A DNA stretch of 34,003 nucleotides, from positions 1 to 34,003 of the forward strand of contig DBQU01000006.1 in NCBI GenBank assembly GCA_002305765.1, written 5' to 3'. The notes under the pieces are model-generated. The model was not told the origin of the DNA. It ran no database searches and saw only the letters and a program-made list of their open reading frames with translations. Position numbers and translations under genes: made by a program. Source of the stretch: Deltaproteobacteria bacterium UBA1386. Lineage in GTDB: Bacteria; Desulfobacterota; Syntrophorhabdia; Syntrophorhabdales; Syntrophorhabdaceae. Below, one piece after another: positions 8,912-16,882 of this stretch (positions are counted from its first letter, which is position 1; each line of letters starts with the position of its first letter).

Positions 8912-9151
8912 ATGCTTGCAAAGAAGACTTCGAAGAACCAGGTCACCCTGCCCAGGGAGATAGCGAGGCAGTTTCCGGAGATCGACTACTTCGATGTGGT
9001 CGTGAAGGAGAGTTCCATCGTCCTTACGCCGGTCAGGTTGTCCCCCGTGACATCATCGGTCAAGGGGATACGGGACAAAATGGAGAAGCTCGGAATAACC
9101 GGGGAAGACGTGAAGGACGCTATTCGATGGGCAAGAAGAAAGAAGGAATAA
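8912..9151 (+). CDS. AbrB/MazE/SpoVT-type antitoxin
   Basis: A 79-residue swapped-hairpin DNA-binding protein. The N-terminus KTSKNQVTLPREIARQF matches the AbrB/MazE signature, and the acidic/helical C-terminus (IRDKMEKLGITGEDVKDAIRWARRKKE) is expected to bind and neutralise the toxin. A ribosome site, TAAGGAGATAAGG, precedes the ATG. Its 3' end overlaps the PIN toxin gene by 25 nt, a common arrangement for coupled antitoxin-toxin pairs. Such antitoxins usually repress their own operon with the toxin as co-repressor. Confidence 0.88.
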   Translation: MLAKKTSKNQVTLPREIARQFPEIDYFDVVVKESSIVLTPVRLSPVTSSVKGIRDKMEKLGITGEDVKDAIRWARRKKE

Positions 9152-9549
9152 GGGTAGTCCTCGACACGAACGTACTCGTATCTACACTGTTCTTCGGAGG
9201 ACGGTTGTCGGCGATCCGGACCGCGTGGAGGGAAACAAAGATCATACCGCTGCTTTCCCCGGCGACATTTCGGGAGTTCATTGACGTGCTGGGATATCCG
9301 AAGTTCTCGCTTTCAAAGGATGAAGTCTCATTTCTCATCGAAGACGAGGTCCTCCCTTATTTCGAGGTGGTGGACGCGACAGAAAGCGTGACAGGTGTGT
9401 GCAGAGACGCCGACGATGACAAGTTCCTGGCCTGCGCGGTAAGTGGGAAAGCCCGCTATCTGGTGAGCGGTGACCGGGACCTTCTTGAATTGAAGGGATT
9501 CAAGGGAATAAGGATCATATCACCCGCCGACCTCGTAAGACTTCTCTGA
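9127..9549 (+). CDS. PIN-domain toxin (putative ribonuclease)
   Basis: A 140-residue PIN-family protein of the 'putative toxin component, PIN family' group. Acidic active-site residues are visible in order: VVLDTNVLVS, FREFIDV, RDADDDKFLACA and SGDRDLLEL. This is the full metal-binding set, so it is probably active. VapC-like toxins of this fold cut RNA. I chose the ATG at 9127, inside the end of the antitoxin gene, because it starts just before the first beta strand; an in-frame extension further upstream would only read the antitoxin DNA in another frame. A family 1 repeat follows 45 nt after the stop. Confidence 0.88.
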   Translation: MGKKKEGIRVVLDTNVLVSTLFFGGRLSAIRTAWRETKIIPLLSPATFREFIDVLGYPKFSLSKDEVSFLIEDEVLPYFEVVDATESVTGVCRDADDDKFLACAVSGKARYLVSGDRDLLELKGFKGIRIISPADLVRLL

Positions 9550-9594
9550 ACGCATTTCGATCAGAACAAACCTTGCTCAAAGCCAAAAGGCCTG

Positions 9595-9719
9595 TCTCAC
9601 GCCCGCTGCGCTTGAGGTACGGAGAAAGGCAATGAGAGGGCGCAGAGAGAAGATTGCGGCCTGATCGCGGAGCCTTCCACGATCAGGCCGCCCTTGCACT
9701 CCCGCTCGCGCGGGAGGGA
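9595..9719 (+). repeat. Family 1 palindromic element, left-half copy (A2)
   Basis: Starts TCTCACGCCCGC, then GCGCAGAGAGAAG. Next comes a 12-bp perfect stem GCGGCCTGATCG / CGATCAGGCCGC (9656-9667, 9680-9691) with loop CGGAGCCTTCCA, and a second hairpin CTCCCGC-TCGC-GCGGGAG (9699-9716). It lies directly downstream of the PIN toxin. Confidence 0.85.
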
Positions 9720-9738
9720 AAAGGGGCGTGCGTAACTC

Positions 9739-9948
9739 TCAGCTCCCGGGATCTCCGTAGTCCTGGTCCAGGGTCTTCAGCCGGTTCAGGATGGTGTTGT
9801 GTTTTCTGAGAAGGGACGGCAGTTGCCGGATCGGGTACTTCCGCAGAAGTTTGAGTTGGTTCTTGAGGGGTCTTGCGTGCCGGTAAAGGCTCGCGAGTTC
9901 TTTGTAGAATTCTTCCAGGGGGAGTTTCGTCGGGAGGAGGCGAGGCAA
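9739..9948 (-). pseudogene. C-terminal fragment of a B12-binding radical SAM protein
   Basis: The 69 residues (LPLEEFYKELASLYRHARPLK ... YPIRQLPSLLRKHNTILNRL) look like the helical C-terminal tail of B12-binding-domain radical SAM proteins, which often end this way. There is no cysteine motif, B12 domain or other part of such a protein upstream. The upstream sequence is instead a family 2 repeat. It is therefore probably a remnant truncated at the repeat boundary. It is not the missing end of the intact radical SAM gene at 21004, which has its own different C-terminus. The assignment rests on recollection of the family tail. Confidence 0.5.
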
Positions 9949-9951
9949 AAG

Positions 9952-10018
9952 TAAAAAGCGGCTTGAATCGCTTGAATGGCTTGAATCGCTTGAGGGTTAA
10001 CGGCGAAAGACAAGAACA
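9952..10018 (-). repeat. Family 2 repeat, second copy
   Basis: Carries GGCTTGAATCGCTTGAATGG, CTTGAATCGCTTGAGGG and TTAACGGCGAAAGACAAGAAC. With the inverted copy at 10119-10165 it forms a pair of facing repeats around about 100 bp of sequence with no gene. Confidence 0.75.
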
Positions 10019-10118
10019 GCGTTCCGATTGCGGCGTTCGCCAAAGCTATAGCGAAGTTGCGGTCCTGGTATGAGGGAGGAAAACACTCTTCCTACTTTTC
10101 GTTGATCTTGCGTCCCTT

Positions 10119-10165
10119 CGGTTTTCCCACTCAAGCGATTCAAGCCATTCAAGCGATTCTAGCAG
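10119..10165 (+). repeat. Family 2 repeat, inverted copy
   Basis: Contains CACTCAAGCGATTCAAGCC then ATTCAAGCGATTC, the reverse complement of the array at 9952-10018. The two could fold together into a long hairpin. Confidence 0.7.
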
Positions 10166-10524
10166 TCTCTTCTGGTGTGCCATGGTGTTGTCGCCGGGGG
10201 ATGGGAGAATGGAGGATATGGGTGATCGGTTATGGGCCATGCGCCATGGAAAAACGGGAAGGGGTTTTCTACAGCCGAATTATTCGGGACCCGTTAGTTC
10301 TCTTCTGTTTTTCCTTGAAATTTGGTGGGGGAGGGGGTAAAAGGGAAAAGGCGGTTTAAATGTTTAGGGGTTTGTGCGGCGCTTCTGGTTATAGAGAACG
10401 GGTAGCCTAATTGGCTCCAAAGGCGTGTACCTTAGGCTTGCAACCGTTTAAATAGGGCAAAACTCACCAGTTATTTCAACGTAGGGTAAGACATCGGAGC
10501 CGACAGGCTGTAAGTTGACAGCGC
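10166..10524. other. Gene-free stretch with a possible hairpin
   Basis: No convincing coding sequence in either strand. A short inverted repeat AGCCTAA (10404-10410) / TTAGGCT (10432-10438) lies about 90 nt before the short ORF at 10525. From about 10350 the sequence is more A+T-rich, like the helicase gene that follows, so the transferred segment may start here. The segment GGTTATGGGCCATGCGCCATGG also has a near match after the phosphatase gene at about 15310-15340. Confidence 0.4.
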
Positions 10525-10689
10525 ATGAAGCGTCGCGAGAGCGTGTTTGGTCCATGGCCTTTGGAATCATCAAACGCTCTTGCGGACAACAGGGCTGATA
10601 ATGATCAACTGCACGGCAGAATCTCCGAGTTGATCTTTCGAGCACTCAAAGAGGCACCCGATCCATGTCGCATACTGGCGAAGATATAG
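10525..10689 (+). CDS. Short ORF (54 aa) overlapping the helicase start
   Basis: An ATG at 10525 opens a 54-residue frame (begins MKRRESVFGPWPLE, ends FRALKEAPDPCRILAKI) that stops at 10687-10689, 25 nt inside the helicase gene. The overlap, lack of any Shine-Dalgarno before the helicase ATG, and matching A+T-rich composition suggest the two are translated as a coupled pair. I do not recognise the protein. It is basic at the N-terminus with a predicted helix at the C-terminus (DQLHGRISELIFRALKEA). It has no strong ribosome site of its own, so it may instead be the 3' remnant of a longer gene. Confidence 0.4.
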   Translation: MKRRESVFGPWPLESSNALADNRADNDQLHGRISELIFRALKEAPDPCRILAKI

Positions 10690-13600
10690 ATACTCTTTCT
10701 CCGGGCATCTATGATGCTTTTCTTGATGAGAAGTTGCGGGACATTGTTCAGCGCAATCTTGATCTCCGCGTGGTGCTCTCGAGAATTGACGTTGAGGAAC
10801 AGCCCTCTCGCTTGGCGGCGTTTCTGGCGAAAATCATCGCAAATGTTTTACGGCAAGAGACCGACGGAAGAAAACAGCTCGATCTCTGCAATGCTCTAAT
10901 TGATTCTCTTGCTCAAGACAGCGGGCGAGCTTATCTTCAAAAGCATAGACTTGCGTTTGCAGAAAAGCAGATTCTGACGGAAATCACTCCTCCCCATTAC
11001 GGGAAACAAGGCATTCCGCGTCCCGAAACGTCTATTGTGGAAAGTAGCCTATTTACTGGGTCGCCACGTGAGCCTCAACTGGTCCACGAGTTGCAGAAGG
11101 AGATGCGATCTGCAGATTACGTCGAAATACTGGTGTCTTTCATCAAGTGGTCGGGTTTGAGACTTCTTCTTCCTGCCTTCGAGGAACTCCGTGGGCGAAA
11201 TGTTCCTGTGAGGTTGGTGACAACCTCTTATATGGGCGCTTCAGACGCAAGTGCTATCGAGTGGTTGGCAAGAATGCCGAACATTCAGGTTAGAGTGTCG
11301 TATGACACTGAGAGAACTCGCCTTCATGCCAAAGCGTATCATTTTCGACGAGACTCGGGTTTTTCAACCGCTTATATTGGTTCCGCCAATATGTCAAATG
11401 CGGCAATGACAAGCGGTCTTGAATGGAACCTCAAGGTTACTGCCCAAGATATGCCGCACGTTCTAGATAAGTTCTCTGCTGAGTTTGAAACGTACTGGAA
11501 TAGCCGTGAGTTCATCTCCTTCGATCCTGAAAGTCCCCAGGTTCTCCGTGACGCGATACGCCATGCTCGCAACACAAAGAGGACCGTGGCTGCCACCTTT
11601 TTCGATTTGCGGCCGCATCCTTTTCAGGAAAGGATTCTGGACTTGCTGACAGTCGAGAGAAAGATTCACGATCAGCGGCGAAATCTGGTGATCGCTGCCA
11701 CTGGGACGGGCAAGACTATTGTGGCAGCTTTCGACTTCAAGAGGTTTTTTGAAGAACGTCATGGGCAAGCCAAGCTTCTTTTTGTCGCACACAGAAGAGA
11801 AATGCTGGAGCAGGCATTGGCAGCCTTTAGAAACGTTCTGCGTAGAGCTGATTTTGGCGAGCTTCTGGTGGGGCCCTATGAAGCTTCTCGTAACGATCAT
11901 CTTTTCTGTTCTGTGGATATGCTCGGTTCGCGCCAACTGTGGAGACAGACTGGGTCCCATTTCTATGATTTCATAATTATCGATGAGGTCCATCATGGAC
12001 CATCGGACAGCTACCGACCTATTTTTGATTATTTCGAGCCGGAGATTCTTTTGGGGTTGACGGCCACTCCAGAACGGATGGACGGAAAGAGTGTCGCTTC
12101 AGATTTTGGAAACCGGTTCGCCGCAGAGATACGCCTATCGGAAGCGCTTGAGGAAAAACTGCTCTGTCCATTCCACTACTTTGGTGTTGCCGACCCAGTA
12201 GCTCTTGACGCGGATAGATTCTGGAGAAGCGGCAAATATGATATTCAGGAATTGGAAAACGTGTACACAGGTGCCCATGCCTTGGCTTTGCAGCGTCTCG
12301 ATACAATAATCAGCTCGCTGATGCGTTATGAGCCTGATGTCGCACGCGTCAAAGGCATTGGTTTTTGTGTATCGATAGGGCATGCGGAATACATGGCGCG
12401 AATGTTCAACGAAAGAGGGATAGCCTCTGGCGTAATTACAGGGGAAACTGGAAGCGATAGAAGAGCCAATTTGCTGAAAGAGTTTCGCGACGGAAATTTG
12501 ACTTTCCTTTTTACGCGAGATGTCTTCAACGAGGGCTTGGATGTTCCTGATGTAAACACTGTTCTTTTCCTTCGACCAACAGAAAGTCTAACTGTCTTCC
12601 TTCAACAATTGGGCAGAGGCCTCAGGCATGCGCCTGACAAAGAGTGCCTTACAGTCCTCGATTTTGTTGGCCAGGCGCATCGGCGTTACAGAATTGATAC
12701 TAAGCTGAAAGCTCTTCTGCCAAAACGCCGATTTGCCATTGACCGGGAAGTGGAATTTGATTTTCCTCATCTACCCCCAGGATGTTCAATCCAACTAGAT
12801 CGTATTGCACGGGACTATGTTCTCGCCAATATACGGGAGAACTTGCGGAACTTGTCAATCCAGATTCCTGAACGTATTCAGACATTCGAACACGACAGCA
12901 ATCTGCCGTTGACCTTTGCCAATTTTGTGAACTTTCACGATTATGAACCAGAGGTTCTGCTTGCACGAGAAACGTGGACGGGTTGGAAAGCAAGGGCACG
13001 GCTCTGCCCTGCACCCAACGAGCCAGATTTTTCACGTCTCCGGCATTCTTTGATACGGGTGCTTTCAATCACAGGGCCAAAGGAGCTCTCGATAACAAGG
13101 CAGACTGTAAAGAGATTGTCCGAAGGGGATGCCATCGGTGCTCTCAGATTCGCCGGCAACGCTGCTATATCGATCCATTATCGTATTTGGGGCGAGGCTG
13201 GCAGACTTCTTGGCATGGACACGCTTGAGGATTCTTTCAGACGAATCTCTCTGAGTCCGTCCATCCTTAGCGACGTGCGTGAGATTATAGCATGGGTCGA
13301 GTCGAAAACTGACGTTCTAGGGGAAGTGCCCGAACTCCCATTTCCATGTTCCATGGAATTACACGCACAGTATGGGATAAGAGACATCCAAGCCAATATG
13401 GGGAAAGCAACGTTGGAAACGGCAGGGTTACGAGGAGTAGGTGTCATCCACTTTCCCGATATAAAGGCCTACGCATTGCTGATTACTTATCAGAAGACCG
13501 AAAAAGAATTCTCGCCGAGCACTATGTACGCTGACTATCCCATAGGTCGGGAATTGCTTCACTGGGAGTCACAATCAAACACCGCTCAGAAATCAGAGGC

Positions 13601-13814
13601 AGGACAGAATCTCATAAACCATAGGGAAAGAGGCTACACGATATTGGTCTTTGCTCGGGACCAGAAGAAACGAAACGGCCTTACCGTTCCGTTTACGTAT
13701 CTCGGTCCTGCAGAAATAGTGCATTACGAAAGCGAACGGCCAATCGGAATAATCTGGCGGTTGGATTATCCAATGCCAGTTGACATGTTTGAGGAAAACA
13801 GAAGAGGTGGATAA
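10665..13814 (+). CDS. PLD nuclease-SF2 helicase-DUF3427 fusion, candidate defence protein
   Basis: A 1049-residue multidomain protein. Order: N-terminal helical region (1-125); phospholipase-D-like nuclease with the HxK motif RLHAKAYHF (H221, K223) and GSAN (239-242); SF2 helicase with Walker A ATGTGKT (345-351), DEVH box IIIDEVHHG (440-443), LTATPER (465-471) and motif VI QQLGRGLRH; and C-terminal DUF3427 (GYTILVFARDQKK...PFTYLGPAEIVHYESERPIGIIWRL). All catalytic motifs look intact. Single-PLD-motif proteins usually need to dimerise. The architecture recalls restriction-type DNA translocases and occurs in defence islands, but the biological role is inferred. Base composition is clearly more A+T-rich than in the neighbouring genes, which suggests horizontal acquisition. 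It lies beside an array of toxin-antitoxin genes. Confidence 0.9.
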   Translation: MSHTGEDIDTLSPGIYDAFLDEKLRDIVQRNLDLRVVLSRIDVEEQPSRLAAFLAKIIANVLRQETDGRKQLDLCNALIDSLAQDSGRAYLQKHRLAFAEKQILTEITPPHYGKQGIPRPETSIVESSLFTGSPREPQLVHELQKEMRSADYVEILVSFIKWSGLRLLLPAFEELRGRNVPVRLVTTSYMGASDASAIEWLARMPNIQVRVSYDTERTRLHAKAYHFRRDSGFSTAYIGSANMSNAAMTSGLEWNLKVTAQDMPHVLDKFSAEFETYWNSREFISFDPESPQVLRDAIRHARNTKRTVAATFFDLRPHPFQERILDLLTVERKIHDQRRNLVIAATGTGKTIVAAFDFKRFFEERHGQAKLLFVAHRREMLEQALAAFRNVLRRADFGELLVGPYEASRNDHLFCSVDMLGSRQLWRQTGSHFYDFIIIDEVHHGPSDSYRPIFDYFEPEILLGLTATPERMDGKSVASDFGNRFAAEIRLSEALEEKLLCPFHYFGVADPVALDADRFWRSGKYDIQELENVYTGAHALALQRLDTIISSLMRYEPDVARVKGIGFCVSIGHAEYMARMFNERGIASGVITGETGSDRRANLLKEFRDGNLTFLFTRDVFNEGLDVPDVNTVLFLRPTESLTVFLQQLGRGLRHAPDKECLTVLDFVGQAHRRYRIDTKLKALLPKRRFAIDREVEFDFPHLPPGCSIQLDRIARDYVLANIRENLRNLSIQIPERIQTFEHDSNLPLTFANFVNFHDYEPEVLLARETWTGWKARARLCPAPNEPDFSRLRHSLIRVLSITGPKELSITRQTVKRLSEGDAIGALRFAGNAAISIHYRIWGEAGRLLGMDTLEDSFRRISLSPSILSDVREIIAWVESKTDVLGEVPELPFPCSMELHAQYGIRDIQANMGKATLETAGLRGVGVIHFPDIKAYALLITYQKTEKEFSPSTMYADYPIGRELLHWESQSNTAQKSEAGQNLINHRERGYTILVFARDQKKRNGLTVPFTYLGPAEIVHYESERPIGIIWRLDYPMPVDMFEENRRGG

Positions 13815-13957
13815 CAGGAGCGGTTTCCCAAGTCATGGATATGAGCAAGGGCGAATGCTAGATCCTGACAAACTCGACCTATCTTGCGATCCTATCCACT
13901 CAGATGGAGCGGTTGGTTTTGAGTGTCAAAAAAGAAAGAGTGTCTTCCTCAAGTTTT

Positions 13958-14103
13958 TCCACCCCGCGTATGCGGGGTGCGAGAAGGCCGCCAGATTGTG
14001 GTAGGCTCCATAATCTGGCGGCAGCCTTTCTCTCTTCTTTTCTCTCTTCGCGGTCTCTGCGAACTCGAGAGAGGAGCTTCAGCGACGAACGGGCGAGAGA
14101 CAA
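13958..14103 (-). repeat. Family 1 palindromic element, right-half copy (B1)
   Basis: Hairpin CACCCCGC-GTAT-GCGGGGTG (13960-13979), then stem GCCGCCAGATT (13987-13997) / AATCTGGCGGC (14012-14022) around loop GTGGTAGGCTCCAT. A pyrimidine-rich tail (TTTCTCTCTTC...) follows, then a diverged GGGCGAGAGA end. Opposite orientation to the copies at 9595 and 18090. Confidence 0.85.
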
Positions 14104-14157
14104 TATCTTTAAGCCCCGAGCACACGCGGGAATCTATTTCACACTGCGAAGATTCGC

Positions 14158-14186
14158 TTGACCGCCCGGAAAGTCCGAAGTATACA
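14158..14186 (+). promoter_or_regulatory. Sigma70-like promoter upstream of the lysozyme-inhibitor gene
   Basis: TTGACC (14158-14163), 17-nt spacer, TATACA (14181-14186). The predicted transcript starts about 70 nt before the TTG start at 14262. It lies just beyond the B1 repeat. Confidence 0.5.
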
Positions 14187-14261
14187 TACAAAGGTTTCAT
14201 GCCGGGGGCGGGTGGTGAAGGATAAGCCTCCGGTTCGAATAGTCTATGTCGGAGGTTTCAA

Positions 14262-14612
14262 TTGGTCTCATTTCGTCTGAGTGTTGTTGCGATCACTATC
14301 GTGTTGCTGTCCTCCCTCGCCTATGCTGAGGATATCGGACCTTTTCACTACAAGTGCGACGACGGGAGGTCCTTTACGATCACTTTCGTGAAGGCCGAAG
14401 GTGAGAGTTCGCCCATGACGGCGCGTCTTGCTCTGCCAAAGAGCAAGGATGTCATAGTCCTCACCAATAAGGGGGGTGCCAGCGGTATCCATTACGCCAA
14501 CGACAGATATGCCTACGATGAGTGGCACGGCAATGTGTCCTTCAGAGATATTTCAAAGAAGGGTAAGGGGAAGAACGCCCAAGGGGTCTCCTGCCATGAG
14601 GTCAAGAAGTAA
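14262..14612 (+). CDS. MliC-family lysozyme inhibitor-like secreted protein
   Basis: A 116-residue protein with a signal peptide (MVSFRLSVVAITIVLLSSLAYA) and an MliC-type core: HYKCDDGRSFTITF, GGASGIHYANDRYAYDEWHGNVSF and a second cysteine in VSCHEVKK. Members of this family bind and inhibit c-type lysozymes in the periplasm, with the SG...Y segment entering the active site. The start is a TTG at 14262 preceded by GGAGG. There is no lipobox, so it should be soluble. A 5'-truncated second copy is at 16369-16617 and both are followed by the same flanking sequence and a B-type repeat. Confidence 0.8.
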   Translation: MVSFRLSVVAITIVLLSSLAYAEDIGPFHYKCDDGRSFTITFVKAEGESSPMTARLALPKSKDVIVLTNKGGASGIHYANDRYAYDEWHGNVSFRDISKKGKGKNAQGVSCHEVKK

Positions 14613-14668
14613 CCTGCACTCCAGCGCACGGTCCCTCGTTGTGATCCGGATGAAGCGATTAGTCTTTC

Positions 14669-14806
14669 TCAAGTCTCTCCACCCCGCCCCTGCGGGGTGC
14701 GAGAATGCCGCCAGATTCTGGTAGGCTCCATAATCTGGCGGCGGCCTTTCTCTCTTTTCTCCTCTCTTCGCGGCCTCTGCGACCTCGAGCGAAGCGGGCG
14801 TGAGAT
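14669..14806 (-). repeat. Family 1 palindromic element, right-half copy (B2)
   Basis: CACCCCGC-CCCT-GCGGGGTG, stem GCCGCCAGATT (14707-14717) / AATCTGGCGGC (14732-14742) with GGTAGGCTCC loop, then a pyrimidine tract and the end GAAGCGGGCGTGAGA. The phosphatase gene starts 20 nt later. Confidence 0.88.
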
Positions 14807-14825
14807 AAGCATTTCAGGAGCTGTT

Positions 14826-15317
14826 ATGACCGAACTGCCCTTTGGCCTCAAGGCCAAGATCTTCCGCAGTGCAATGCCCTTCGGGACGTATGATCCTGAG
14901 GGTGCGGTGCTTGACGACTACGCGAAGAACGACATCTCCGTCGTCGTCCCCCTCGCCAGCGTGGAAGAGTGTGAGGAGAAGGCGAACCGGAACCTGCATC
15001 ACCTCTATCGGGAAAAGGGTTTCGAGGTCGTGGCCCTGCCCGTTGAGGATTATGCGGCGTCCGGGGTTGAGGCTCTGGCTGACGTTATTGCGAGGGTGAT
15101 AGCCTATGCGGAGGCGGGCAGGAATGTCGTTGTCCACTGCTCTGCCGGGCAGGGCAGGACCGGGACGTTCATGGCGTGTATGGCGAGGACCCTCTTCGGT
15201 TTATCGGGGGAGGAGGCGATAGCATGGGTGAGGAGGTACATCCCCGGCGCTGTCGAGACGCCCGAGCAGGAGAAACTGGTTCGTGAATACCGAAGGACTA
15301 AGGGTGGTTATGGGTAA
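14826..15317 (+). CDS. Dual-specificity/tyrosine phosphatase-like protein, copy 1
   Basis: A 163-residue cysteine-dependent phosphatase of the PTP/DSP fold. The signature HCSAGQGRTGT gives the catalytic Cys105 and Arg111 (CX5R), and the upstream LPVEDYA (Asp75) is the likely general acid. It is cytoplasmic with no signal peptide. The substrate is unknown; phosphotyrosine protein or a small phospho-compound are both possible. An AGGAG ribosome site precedes the ATG at 14826. It is nearly identical by eye to the copy at 17604-18074, and both follow a B-type repeat ending GCGGGCGTGAGA. Its C-terminus differs from copy 2 (EYRRTKGGYG instead of EYV), consistent with the downstream junction having changed. 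Confidence 0.82.
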   Translation: MTELPFGLKAKIFRSAMPFGTYDPEGAVLDDYAKNDISVVVPLASVEECEEKANRNLHHLYREKGFEVVALPVEDYAASGVEALADVIARVIAYAEAGRNVVVHCSAGQGRTGTFMACMARTLFGLSGEEAIAWVRRYIPGAVETPEQEKLVREYRRTKGGYG

Positions 15318-15390
15318 TGGGTTATAGGCCATGGAAAGGCGATAATACTTTTCCATGAACGCACAAGTTTCAAGGGTTCTTGTTCTTCAC

Positions 15391-15430
15391 GTTCAAGCGG
15401 TTCAAGCCATTCAAGCGGTTCAAGCCGCCT
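15391..15430 (+). repeat. Family 2 repeat (inverted orientation)
   Basis: GTTCAAGCGGTTCAAGCC then ATTCAAGCGGTTCAAGCC, preceded by GGGTTCTTGTTCTTC. Same orientation as 10119-10165, with G in place of A in the nonamers. It forms the junction between phosphatase copy 1 and the MntA-HepT pair. Confidence 0.7.
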
Positions 15431-15522
15431 CTTATGTCTTTCCCTTTGACACGAAAATGGGATTCACCTATACTTTTCATAATCTAAGAAGCCTTCAACG
15501 GCAGATCGGTGACGGGTGGATT

Positions 15523-15813
15523 ATGGGAAAGAGAGAAATAATCGATATCATCAGGCGTAACAAGCCCGAGATGGAGTCCCGCTATGGAGTCAGGAGGGTG
15601 GGACTGTTCGGGTCCTATGTCAGAGGACGGCAAAGGAAGAGAAGCGATATCGATATACTCGTCGCCTTCAGCCGCGACATTGATCTTTTCGATTTTCTTG
15701 ACCTTCGCGAGTACCTCGAAGACAGGCTGCAGTCGAAGGTTGACCTTGTGATGGAGTCAGCCCTGAAGCCAACCATCGGCAAGCGTATCCTCGCTGAGGT
15801 CGAGTATGTATAA
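15523..15813 (+). CDS. MntA-type nucleotidyltransferase antitoxin
   Basis: A 96-residue minimal nucleotidyltransferase. The signature GLFGSYVRGRQRKRSDIDILV gives the GSX10DXD motif with Asp42 and Asp44. In the HepT-MntA system this protein AMPylates the HEPN toxin at its RX4HXY motif and silences it. The ATG at 15523 (after GGGTGG) is preferred to an upstream in-frame start, because the longer version would translate the family 2 repeat into VQAVQAIQAVQAA. The next gene overlaps by 8 nt, so the two are translationally coupled. Confidence 0.88.
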   Translation: MGKREIIDIIRRNKPEMESRYGVRRVGLFGSYVRGRQRKRSDIDILVAFSRDIDLFDFLDLREYLEDRLQSKVDLVMESALKPTIGKRILAEVEYV

Positions 15814-16141
15814 AGGGCAGCGGGACCTGTCCGACTACCTTGGCGACATTATAACGGCCATAGGAGACGCGATAGAATTCACGAGCGGCATGGATTACGA
15901 AGCTTTCGCGGCGGACAGAAAGACCGTGAACGCGGTGATCAGGAGCCTGGAAGTTGTCGGCGAAGCCACAAAACGTATACCCATGTCCTTCCGCCACAAG
16001 CATCCCGATATCCCATGGAGCAAAATGGCTGGCATGCGTGATGTTCTCATTCATGACTACATGGGCGTCGACATCAAAACGGTCTGGAAGGTGGTGCGGG
16101 AACGATTACCGGAACTGAAAGTCTTTTTAGAAAGGCTGTAG
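15806..16141 (+). CDS. HepT-like HEPN toxin (DUF86)
   Basis: A 111-residue helical HEPN-domain RNase of the HepT/DUF86 family. The catalytic RX4HXY motif is present as RDVLIHDY (Arg78, His83, Tyr85), along with the usual WSKMAGMRD segment before it and MGVDIKTVWKVV after it. Family members cleave RNA and are neutralised by polyadenylylation of the motif tyrosine by MntA. The start overlaps the mntA stop by 8 nt (ATGTATAA). No conserved residue is missing, so the toxin is probably functional. Confidence 0.9.
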   Translation: MYKGQRDLSDYLGDIITAIGDAIEFTSGMDYEAFAADRKTVNAVIRSLEVVGEATKRIPMSFRHKHPDIPWSKMAGMRDVLIHDYMGVDIKTVWKVVRERLPELKVFLERL

Positions 16142-16184
16142 GTAGAAACTCCAGACTGATCGGTTAAATACAGAGCACCTTCTT

Positions 16185-16334
16185 CTTGCTTCACCCGTAT
16201 TTGCGGGTCATTCGAATGGAGAATTCGCGCTCAAGGTCATCTTTACAGCGCTCAAGGATCAGTATATTGTGAGTCCAGCCAATTTCTCGCACCATTGGTG
16301 CGAGTTTCCTGTTGTTCGAGTAGAGTTGATAGAA
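16185..16334 (-). pseudogene. Internal fragment of a YhcG/DUF1016 nuclease gene
   Basis: Read on the minus strand this gives EIGWTHNILILERCKDDLEREF then SIRMTRKYG and a stop. It aligns with residues about 92-138 of the intact protein at 18241-19266 (EIGWSKNLIIMSRCKDDLEREF, YIRMTRKYGW). The tryptophan codon at the end has become TGA and nothing of the rest of the gene remains. The fragment is wedged between HepT and a truncated lysozyme-inhibitor gene. Confidence 0.8.
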
Positions 16335-16365
16335 AACCTTCATTCTTTAACAAATACCAGTTCGG

Positions 16366-16617
16366 GGAATGAGGTCCTTTACCATCACTTTCGTGAAGGC
16401 CGAAGGCGAGAGTTCACCCATGACGGCCCGGCTTACTCTGCCAAAGAGCAAGGACGCCATAATCCTCACCAACAAGGGGGGTGCCAGCGGGATCCATTAC
16501 GCCAACGATAGATATGCCTATGACGAGTGGCACGGCAATGTGTCTTTCAAAGACTCCTCAAAGAAGGGCAAGGGGAAGAGCGTGAAAGAAGTCTCCTGCC
16601 ATGAGGTCAAGAAGTGA
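16366..16617 (+). pseudogene. 5'-truncated copy of the MliC-like lysozyme-inhibitor gene
   Basis: The sequence from 16366 matches the gene at 14262-14612 almost residue for residue (RSFTITFVKAEGESSPMTA, ILTNKGGASGIHYANDRYA, VSCHEVKK) but lacks the signal peptide and the first cysteine. The DUF1016 fragment lies immediately upstream in place of the missing 5' end. An ATG at 16369 gives an 82-residue frame, yet without a signal peptide it would stay in the cytoplasm and is unlikely to work. The downstream flank through the B3 repeat also matches that of copy 1. Confidence 0.8.
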
Positions 16618-16670
16618 CCCGCATGCCAGCGCACGGCCCCTCGTTGTTATCCAGATGAAGCGATTAGCCT

Positions 16671-16812
16671 TTCCTAAGTCTCTCCATCCCGCGTATGCGG
16701 GGTGCGAGAATGCCGCCAGATTCTGGTAGGCTCCATAATCTGGCGGCGGCCTTTCTCTCCTCTCTCCTCTCTTAGCGGTCTCCGTGGACTTGAGCGCAGC
16801 GGGCGTGAGACA
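16671..16812 (-). repeat. Family 1 palindromic element, right-half copy (B3)
   Basis: CATCCCGC-GTAT-GCGGGGTG, stem GCCGCCAGATT (16712-16722) / AATCTGGCGGC (16737-16747) with GGTAGGCTCC loop, pyrimidine tract, end GCAGCGGGCGTGAGA. The left flank matches that of B2 because of the lysozyme-inhibitor duplication, but the right flank leads to hicBA instead of the phosphatase. Confidence 0.85.
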
Positions 16813-16882
16813 TGCCTTTGAGCTGCTGGCAACGACAACCCAAGAGTGACCCATCGCGATGCAGCCGGGTAGGGCGATTCTA

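Noticed and set aside
7901..10165. CRISPR-like array
   Set aside because: The short tandem nonamers have no spacers of constant length and no cas genes are near.
10395..10460. tRNA-like sequence (GGTAGCCTAATTGG with a following hairpin)
   Set aside because: No acceptor stem, anticodon arm or TPsiC arm can be built around it.
15355..15522. N-terminal extension of MntA containing VQAVQAIQAVQAA
   Set aside because: This is the family 2 repeat read as protein; the family begins at the ATG at 15523.
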